In this document: positions 5,196-9,330 of the stretch, piece by piece
How positions within the stretch are numbered: position 1 is the first letter of the stretch
Layout: every line of letters starts with the position of its first letter
DNA from: a bacterium
GTDB taxonomy: Bacteria; Hydrothermota; UBA3073; JACQXS01; JAUWAR01
Length of the DNA stretch: 9,330 bases
Assembly (NCBI GenBank): GCA_030601965.1
Contig: JAUWAR010000045.1
Coordinates: 1 to 9,330, forward strand
Direction of reading: 5' to 3'
The notes under the pieces: model-generated
The model's input: the letters and a program-made list of their open reading frames with translations, nothing else
What the model was told of the DNA's origin: nothing
The model's database searches: none
Translations under genes and position numbers: made by a program

Positions 5196-5759
5196 ATGGA
5201 TTTAATGACTGCAATCAAAAATAGAAGGAGTATAAGGAAATATAAGCTTGACCCTGTGCCTGATGATTTGTTAGAGGAATTGCTTGAATCTGCAAGGTGG
5301 GCACCCTCGTGGGCAAATACTCAATGCCGGGAATTCATTATAGTAAAAGATAAAACAATAAAGGAGCAACTTGTTGAGACTCTGACTGAATGGAATCCTG
5401 CAAGACCTGCTATGAGAGAGGTTCCAGTGGTGATTGTGGCATGTGCCAAACTTAAGAGAGCAGGTTTCCGTAAGGGAGAAGTTATTACAGATAAAGGTGA
5501 CTGGTTTATGTTTGATACCGCACTTGCACTACAAAATCTCACACTGACTGCCTATTCGCTTGGTTTAGGAACTGTGCATGTAGGTGCCTTTGATGCCAAA
5601 GAGGCAGGCAAGATACTTAATGTCCCGGATTATGTTGCTGTAGTTGAGCTTATGCCAGTTGGATATCCGGCAGAGGAGCCCAATCCACCATTGAGGAAAG
5701 AACTCTCTACATTTGTTTATAGGGATAAATACGGAGCAACTATTGATAGTTCTATTTAA
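5196..5759 (+). CDS. nitroreductase family FMN-dependent oxidoreductase
   Basis: A 187-residue protein of the nitroreductase superfamily: FMN-containing homodimers that reduce varied substrates with NAD(P)H. Seen: MTAIKNRRSIRKYKLDPV at the N terminus with the FMN-phosphate pattern R-R-S-x-R (10-14), ARWAPSWANTQCREFIIV (33-50), the mid-domain helix FDTALALQNLTLTAYSLGLG followed by THVGAFD-like VHVGAFDAKEAGKIL, and a C-terminal VGYPAEEPNPP. Length is normal. The start is set by AGGAGG at 5186-5191, 4 nt before the ATG. The true substrate cannot be told from sequence. It lies between the GxxExxY unit and the HMG-CoA block, and a functional link with either is not evident. Confidence 0.92.
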   Translation: MDLMTAIKNRRSIRKYKLDPVPDDLLEELLESARWAPSWANTQCREFIIVKDKTIKEQLVETLTEWNPARPAMREVPVVIVACAKLKRAGFRKGEVITDKGDWFMFDTALALQNLTLTAYSLGLGTVHVGAFDAKEAGKILNVPDYVAVVELMPVGYPAEEPNPPLRKELSTFVYRDKYGATIDSSI

Positions 5760-5784
5760 GGAAAAACATATTCAAGTAAAACTG

Positions 5785-5838
5785 TTAAATGGTAATTGGT
5801 GAGTGGTTAATTAACCAATTAACTATTTAACCATTTAA
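5785..5838. repeat. AT-rich inverted repeat with heptanucleotide periodicity
   Basis: TTAAATGGT (5785-5793) pairs with ACCATTTAA (5830-5838), and TAATTGGT (5793-5800) pairs with ACCAATTA (5814-5821). A perfect 12-bp palindrome GGTTAATTAACC lies at 5805-5816. The left half can be read as 7-nt units beginning GGT (GGTAATT, GGTGAGT, GGTTAAT). It may weakly terminate transcription from the nitroreductase gene, but there is no GC-rich stem or clear U-tract. Confidence 0.7.
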
Positions 5839-5846
5839 CCAGAAAG

Positions 5847-5853
5847 AAGGAGG
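5847..5853 (+). promoter_or_regulatory. Shine-Dalgarno AAGGAGG fixing the HMG-CoA synthase start
   Basis: AAGGAGG lies 6 nt before ATG 5860, optimal spacing. An in-frame TTG at 5854 directly abuts the Shine-Dalgarno and could not be used, so the protein begins MVGIIGYG. Confidence 0.88.
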
Positions 5854-5859
5854 TTGAAA

Positions 5860-6906
5860 ATGGTTGGTATTATTGGTTATGGTTCATATGTTCCAAGATA
5901 TAGAATCAAAGCAGAAGAAATTGCCAAACAATGGGGAATGGATCCCGACGCTATCAAACGAGGGCTTCTCTTAAAAGAGAAAACTGTACCTGGTATTGAT
6001 GAAGATACAATAACAATCTCAGTGGAGGCAGGAAAAAATGCTTTAAAAAGGGCAGAGATTGACCCTCAAGAAATTGGTGCTGTTTATATTGGTTCTGAAT
6101 CTCATCCTTATGCAGTGAAACCTTCAGGGACAGTTGTAGCAGAGGCACTTGGAATTGTCCCTGAAGTGCATATCGCAGATTATGAGTTTGCGTGTAAGGC
6201 AGGGACTGAGGCGATGTTTGTATGTTATTCACAGGTAAAGGCTGAGGTAATAAAATATGGGTTGGCAATTGGTGCTGATACCTCACAGGGTGCACCAGGA
6301 GATGCTCTTGAATACTCCGCTTCAGCCGGTGGGTCTGCATTTATATTTGGTAAAGAAAAGGTAGTAGCAGAGATTGTGGAGACTTATTCCTACACAACTG
6401 ATACACCTGATTTCTGGAGAAGAGAAGGTGCTTTTTATCCAAGACATAGTGGAAGATTTACTGGTGAACCTGCTTATTTTAAGCATGTAATAGGTGCTGG
6501 AAAAGGCATACTTGAAAAAACAGGGCTTAAACCAGATGATTTTGCTTATGCTGTATTTCATATGCCAAATGGCAAATTTCCATTAACAGCAGGCAAGAAA
6601 TTAGGGTTCACAAAAGAACAACTTGAACCTGGCTGGATAGTACCTTTAATGGGAAATACTTATTCAGGTTCATCACCTACAGGGTTTTCAGCCACTCTTG
6701 ATGTAGCAAAGCAGGGTGAGCTTATTTTGCTTGTGTCATTTGGTTCTGGAGCAGGGAGTGATGCGTTTGTGTTCAAAGTAACGGATAGAATTGATGAGGT
6801 GCGAGATAAAGCAATAAAAGTCAAGGAACTCCTTGAAAATGATAGGATATATTTGAATTATGGGCAGTATGCAAAGTTTAGAGAAAAAATAATAATGAAT
6901 GAATAG
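5860..6906 (+). CDS. hydroxymethylglutaryl-CoA synthase, archaeal type
   Basis: A 348-residue thiolase-fold enzyme that condenses acetyl-CoA with acetoacetyl-CoA to HMG-CoA. The catalytic triad is visible: Glu80 in IGSESHPYAVKP, Cys112 in YEFACKAGTEAM and His234 in VFHMPNGKFP, near-identical in numbering to Staphylococcus MvaS (Glu79, Cys111, His233). PRHSGRFTGEPAYFKH (194-209), EYSASAGGSAFIFG (151-164) and GNTYSGSSPTGF are also characteristic. The length and these segments match the archaeal class (TIGR00748) rather than the longer eukaryotic or typical Gram-positive MvaS proteins. The thiolase gene starts 9 nt after its stop, and a DUF35 gene follows. This is the same gene set that forms a substrate-channelling complex in methanogens. 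No HMG-CoA reductase or lyase is in the window, so the fate of HMG-CoA is open. Confidence 0.95.
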   Translation: MVGIIGYGSYVPRYRIKAEEIAKQWGMDPDAIKRGLLLKEKTVPGIDEDTITISVEAGKNALKRAEIDPQEIGAVYIGSESHPYAVKPSGTVVAEALGIVPEVHIADYEFACKAGTEAMFVCYSQVKAEVIKYGLAIGADTSQGAPGDALEYSASAGGSAFIFGKEKVVAEIVETYSYTTDTPDFWRREGAFYPRHSGRFTGEPAYFKHVIGAGKGILEKTGLKPDDFAYAVFHMPNGKFPLTAGKKLGFTKEQLEPGWIVPLMGNTYSGSSPTGFSATLDVAKQGELILLVSFGSGAGSDAFVFKVTDRIDEVRDKAIKVKELLENDRIYLNYGQYAKFREKIIMNE

Positions 6907-6915
6907 GGGGACGAA

Positions 6916-8064
6916 ATGCGTGATGTTGCAATTATTGGTTGTGGGATGACAAAATTTGGTGAATTATGGAAAAAATCTATAAGAGATATATTTGTTGAGG
7001 CAGGGCTTAAGGCAATTGATGATGCAGGAGTGGAGAATATAGATTCTATGTATGTGGGAAGTATGACATCAGGGCTCTTTGTTGAACAGGAACACATAAG
7101 TGCAATTATGGCTGATTATCTTGGAATTGCTGGTATCCCTGCTGTCAGAATTGAGTCTGCCTGCGCTTCTGGAGGGTTAGCACTGAGACAAGGTTTTATA
7201 GAAGTTACCTCTGGAATGAATGATATAGTCCTTGTAGGTGGAGTTGAGAAGATGACTGATGGCGCGGATGCGACTTATGCCCTTGCATCTGCTGCTGACC
7301 AGGAATATGAGGTCTATAATGGTATAACATTTCCTGGCTTATATGCAATGATTGCAAGGGCACATATGCACAGGTATGGCACCACAAGAAAACAACTTGC
7401 ACTTGTGGCGGTCAAGAATCATAAAAATGGGGCGTCAAATCCTAATGCTCAATTTCAGCGTGAAACCACAATTGATGGGGTAATAAATGCTACTATGGTT
7501 GCCGACCCTCTGACCCTAATGGATTGCTCTCCTGTCTCAGATGGAGCGGCTTGTGTGATACTCTGTCCTCTTGACCAGGCAAAAAAATATACAGACACAC
7601 CTGTTAAAATACTCGCCTCCTGCGCGGCTACAGATAATATTGCCCTGCATCAAAGAGATGATGTAACTATTCTTAAGGCAGTCAAATTGTCAGGAGAATC
7701 TGCTTTTAAACAAGCAGGTATAAGTCCAGGAGATATTGATGTTGCAGAGGTTCATGACTGTTTCACAATTGCTGAGATATGCGCAATTGAGGACCTGGGA
7801 TTTGTTGCAAAAGGCAAAGGAGGGGAGTTCACTGAAAAAGGAGAAACCGCCCTTGATGGAAAAATCCCTATTAATACTTCTGGTGGGTTAAAATCCAAAG
7901 GACATCCTGTAGGAGCTACAGGCATTGCTCAGGTAATAGAGATTGTAGAGCAACTTAGAGGCAATGCAGGTAAAAGGCAGGTAAAGAATGCAAAGGTTGG
8001 ACTAACGCAGAATATGGGGGGCTCAGGAGCATCGTCGGTTGTGCATATCTTTAGAGTAGTGTGA
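6916..8064 (+). CDS. thiolase (acetyl-CoA C-acetyltransferase, SCP2-type, archaeal cluster)
   Basis: A 382-residue thiolase of the SCP2-like class, expected to make acetoacetyl-CoA from two acetyl-CoA for the synthase upstream. Seen: VAIIGCGMTKFGEL at the N terminus, nucleophilic Cys83 in ESACASGGLAL, VHDCFTIAEI (His280, Cys282) and GGLKSKGHPVGATG (about 323-336, with His330), followed by LTQNMGGSGASSVVHIF at the end. In the archaeal thiolase/HMG-CoA-synthase complex this protein passes acetoacetyl-CoA straight to the synthase, with a DUF35 protein bridging them. The unfavourable thiolase equilibrium is thereby pulled forward. The purine-rich TAGGGGG just before the ATG serves as a modest ribosome binding site. 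The reaction could also run towards acetyl-CoA, and other acyl chain lengths are possible. Confidence 0.93.
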   Translation: MRDVAIIGCGMTKFGELWKKSIRDIFVEAGLKAIDDAGVENIDSMYVGSMTSGLFVEQEHISAIMADYLGIAGIPAVRIESACASGGLALRQGFIEVTSGMNDIVLVGGVEKMTDGADATYALASAADQEYEVYNGITFPGLYAMIARAHMHRYGTTRKQLALVAVKNHKNGASNPNAQFQRETTIDGVINATMVADPLTLMDCSPVSDGAACVILCPLDQAKKYTDTPVKILASCAATDNIALHQRDDVTILKAVKLSGESAFKQAGISPGDIDVAEVHDCFTIAEICAIEDLGFVAKGKGGEFTEKGETALDGKIPINTSGGLKSKGHPVGATGIAQVIEIVEQLRGNAGKRQVKNAKVGLTQNMGGSGASSVVHIFRVV

Positions 8065-8090
8065 TAGAATAAAACTAATCAATGGAAAAT

Positions 8091-8139
8091 TAGCAATTAG
8101 CAACTAGCAATTTAAAATGTTAATTGTTAATTTTGCAAT
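8091..8139. repeat. AT-rich heptanucleotide tandem repeats between thiolase and DUF35 genes
   Basis: Three TAGCAA[T/C] units (8091-8097, 8098-8104, 8105-8111) are followed by TTAAAAT, two GTTAATT units (8119-8125, 8126-8132) and TTGCAAT (8133-8139), all in 7-nt register. The array fills most of the 101-bp gap. No promoter or terminator is clear within it. Confidence 0.78.
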
Positions 8140-8165
8140 TTGTATTGAATAAGTAAGGAGGTCTT

Positions 8166-8555
8166 ATGCCATCACCAAGATATTGGAGAGAGATACCACA
8201 GAGATATAGATTAGAGGCTAATAAGTGCAAAAAGTGTGGAAAAATATTCTTTCCACCAAGACTTATTTGCTGTGAATGTAGAGGACAAGCATTTGAAAAA
8301 ATTAGATTAAGTGATGAAGGAAAGATAATAACTTTCACAGTAATAAGGGTTGCACCCCAGCAATTTGCCACACAAACACCCTATGTTGTTGCAATTGTGG
8401 AGACAAAAGATGAAGTGCGTCTGACAACACAGGTTGCAGATTGCAAACCGGAAGATGTTGAGATTGGTAAAAAAGTGAGATTGGTTTTTCGTAAAATTCA
8501 AGAAGAAGGTAAAACAGGCATCCTGTGTTATGGGTATAAGGCAGTATTGGTGTGA
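8166..8555 (+). CDS. DUF35 zinc-ribbon/OB-fold protein, partner of thiolase and HMG-CoA synthase
   Basis: A 129-residue protein. The N-terminal helix PRYWREIPQRYRLE leads into a rubredoxin-like zinc ribbon with Cys21, Cys24, Cys35 and Cys38 (CKKC...CCEC; Cys36 is an extra cysteine). An OB-fold domain follows, with the usual GKIITFTVIRVAPQQF and TPYVVAIVETKDEVRLTTQV. DUF35 proteins (PF12172 zinc ribbon plus PF01796 OB domain) sit next to SCP2-type thiolases. In the archaeal complex they hold the thiolase and HMG-CoA synthase together around a shared CoA site, so a scaffold role is inferred here. AAGGAGGT at 8155-8162 gives a strong ribosome binding site. It follows the thiolase after 101 bp of repeat-rich sequence and precedes the carboxylase by 71 bp. 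Confidence 0.94.
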   Translation: MPSPRYWREIPQRYRLEANKCKKCGKIFFPPRLICCECRGQAFEKIRLSDEGKIITFTVIRVAPQQFATQTPYVVAIVETKDEVRLTTQVADCKPEDVEIGKKVRLVFRKIQEEGKTGILCYGYKAVLV

Positions 8556-8626
8556 AAATCTGGAATAATATAGATATAAAAAGTTAAGTGAAATTTGACA
8601 ATATAAAGTAAGAAAAGGAGACTAAT

Positions 8627-9319
8627 ATGTATCAGATAGAATCAAAAATCAATACAAATAGTCCAGAGTTTAAGGAAAATAAAAAATATATGCAGTCTTG
8701 TGTGAAGGAATTTAAGGAACGATTGGAACAGGTTAAAAAAGGTGGACCGCCTTATATGCATGAAAAACACAAGGCAAGAGGCAAAATGTTTGTTAGAGAG
8801 AGATTGAAACTTCTGTTTGACCCCAATACCCCATTTCTTGAACTTTCTGCGCTTGCATCTTATGGAATGTATGATAACGAACATGCATCAGCAGGAATAA
8901 TTACAGGCATCGGTGTTGTTCACGGAAAAGAGGTCCTTGTAGTGGCTAATGATGCAACAGTTAAGGGGGGCACATATATTCCAGAAACCATCAAAAAACA
9001 TATACGAGCCCAAGAAATTGCTATACAAAATAGACTGCCCTGTGTATATCTTGTAGATTCAGGTGGAATATTCTTAATCACATCCCTCAAGCGATCTATG
9101 AACAACTCAAGTTTATTGTCTCGATGTGGTATCATTTTTAAAATCTGGGAAATTAACGCCCTGTCTCGTTTGCAGATTGAGATAAATTCTCTGACTTCGT
9201 CTGTGTTCAACTTCAGACTTGACATTCGGGATGCATATTTTGATCTGGAGAAAAGCTCTTCGGGGGTGGGTATTTTTAGTTCTTCCTCCTCGTCCCCATC
9301 CTCTTCTGTTATTAGATAA
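8627..9319 (+). CDS. acyl-CoA carboxylase carboxyltransferase (methylcrotonyl-CoA carboxylase beta type), broken after about residue 147
   Basis: Residues 1-147 are the N-terminal part of a biotin-dependent carboxyltransferase. They include MHEKHKARGKMFVRERLKLL (44-63), PFLELSALASYGMYDNE (69-85), AGIITGIGVVHGKEV (89-103), ANDATVKGGTY (107-117) and YLVDSGG (141-147). This pattern fits methylcrotonyl-CoA carboxylase beta better than propionyl-CoA carboxylase (which has a FAQDFTVFGGS-like stretch here). Such proteins are normally over 500 residues. After Gly147 (codon 9065-9067) homology stops. The remaining frame to 9319 gives a serine-rich tail that is the antisense of a helicase gene, so it is not a real domain. 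AAAGGAG at 8614-8620 gives a good ribosome binding site. Either the gene is disrupted or the assembly is chimeric. Carboxylation of 3-methylcrotonyl-CoA would fit leucine-type metabolism. Confidence 0.85.
   Translation: MYQIESKINTNSPEFKENKKYMQSCVKEFKERLEQVKKGGPPYMHEKHKARGKMFVRERLKLLFDPNTPFLELSALASYGMYDNEHASAGIITGIGVVHGKEVLVVANDATVKGGTYIPETIKKHIRAQEIAIQNRLPCVYLVDSGGIFLITSLKRSMNNSSLLSRCGIIFKIWEINALSRLQIEINSLTSSVFNFRLDIRDAYFDLEKSSSGVGIFSSSSSSPSSSVIR
9058..9076. other. junction between carboxylase and antisense helicase sequence
   Basis: Carboxylase homology holds through TCAGGTGGA (9059-9067, Ser-Gly-Gly). Read on the opposite strand, the same bases fit the helicase reading (IPPE). The switch therefore lies within a few bases that both sequences could share, as expected from microhomology-mediated rearrangement or from a wrong assembly join. 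No insertion-sequence inverted repeat or target duplication can be seen, because the window ends 254 bp later. Confidence 0.7.
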
Positions 9320-9330
9320 AGGAGATCGCC
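9061..9330 (-). pseudogene. Snf2/DEAD-like helicase fragment (internal 90 residues, both ends missing)
   Basis: The minus strand from the window edge to the junction is an open frame of 90 residues. It has an acidic stretch (EEDGDEEEEL), then TPEELFSRS, a helical region, and HRDNKLELFIDRLRDVIKNI. The last part resembles the start of the helicase C-terminal domain of Snf2-family proteins, where DxKLexLxexL is followed by a KVLIFTEYRDT-like motif. Here that motif is missing because the sequence switches to antisense carboxylase. Assignment is by pattern only; the ATP-binding domain is not in the window. Snf2 helicases of this kind occur in repair and in phage-defence systems, and no neighbour decides between these. 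Confidence 0.55.

Noticed and set aside
5145..5759. Nitroreductase with TGA recoded as an amino acid (selenocysteine or altered code)
   Set aside because: TGA terminates the epimerase, GxxExxY, thiolase and DUF35 genes here. The nitroreductase has a strong ribosome site at ATG 5196 and normal family length from there.
5785..5838. Rho-independent terminator after the nitroreductase gene
   Set aside because: The inverted repeat is almost entirely A/T, split into two gapped arms and not followed by a T-tract, so it is listed as a repeat only.
5854..5859. TTG start giving an HMG-CoA synthase beginning MKMVGI
   Set aside because: The TTG abuts the Shine-Dalgarno itself, whereas ATG 5860 has ideal spacing and matches the homologous N terminus.
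9068..9319. Serine-rich C-terminal domain of the carboxylase
   Set aside because: The Ser run is the reverse complement of GAG/GAA/GAC codons of the minus-strand helicase fragment, and carboxyltransferases have no such domain.

Overview
The window is an AT-rich stretch of mainly acyl-CoA metabolism from what looks like an uncultured bacterium. Strong Shine-Dalgarno sequences precede several genes, and sigma70-like boxes lie in the one divergent intergenic region. TGA ends several genes, so it is a normal stop codon here. The HMG-CoA synthase/thiolase/DUF35 block is of the type best known from archaea, so an archaeal host cannot be excluded from this window alone. Short tandem repeats of 7, 9 and about 22 bp occur between genes and inside coding regions.

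Layout. On the minus strand (1-1772) two acyl-CoA dehydrogenase genes overlap by 4 bp. The upstream one lacks the catalytic glutamate and part of the flavin/substrate loop. The downstream one has the canonical signature and runs off the window. A 116-bp divergent region (1773-1888) separates them from a plus-strand pair: the large subunit of methylmalonyl-CoA mutase (1889-3484) and, 2 bp later, methylmalonyl-CoA epimerase (3487-3882). An accessory stretch follows: palindromic tandem repeats (3917-4007), a small unknown membrane protein (4009-4479), a 214-bp spacer holding only repeats, and a GxxExxY-family gene (4694-5107) with copies of one short repeat on both sides. Next come a minimal ORF (5145-5180) and a nitroreductase-family gene (5196-5759).

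The third block (5860-8555) encodes HMG-CoA synthase, a thiolase and a DUF35 zinc-ribbon/OB protein. In archaea these three proteins form an acetoacetyl-CoA thiolase/HMG-CoA synthase complex. A methylcrotonyl-CoA-carboxylase-type carboxyltransferase gene starts 71 bp later, but family sequence stops after about 147 residues. From there to the window end the plus strand is the antisense of a Snf2-like helicase fragment. This is either a real rearrangement or a chimeric assembly join.

Together, the mutase and epimerase would take methylmalonyl-CoA to succinyl-CoA. The dehydrogenases, carboxylase and HMG-CoA genes fit branched-chain acyl-CoA (leucine-type) metabolism, or HMG-CoA formation for mevalonate or other ends. 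The B12-binding mutase subunit, the biotin carboxylase subunit, HMG-CoA lyase and HMG-CoA reductase are not in the window. No RNA genes or CRISPR arrays were seen, and no gene-free stretch exceeds 300 bp.
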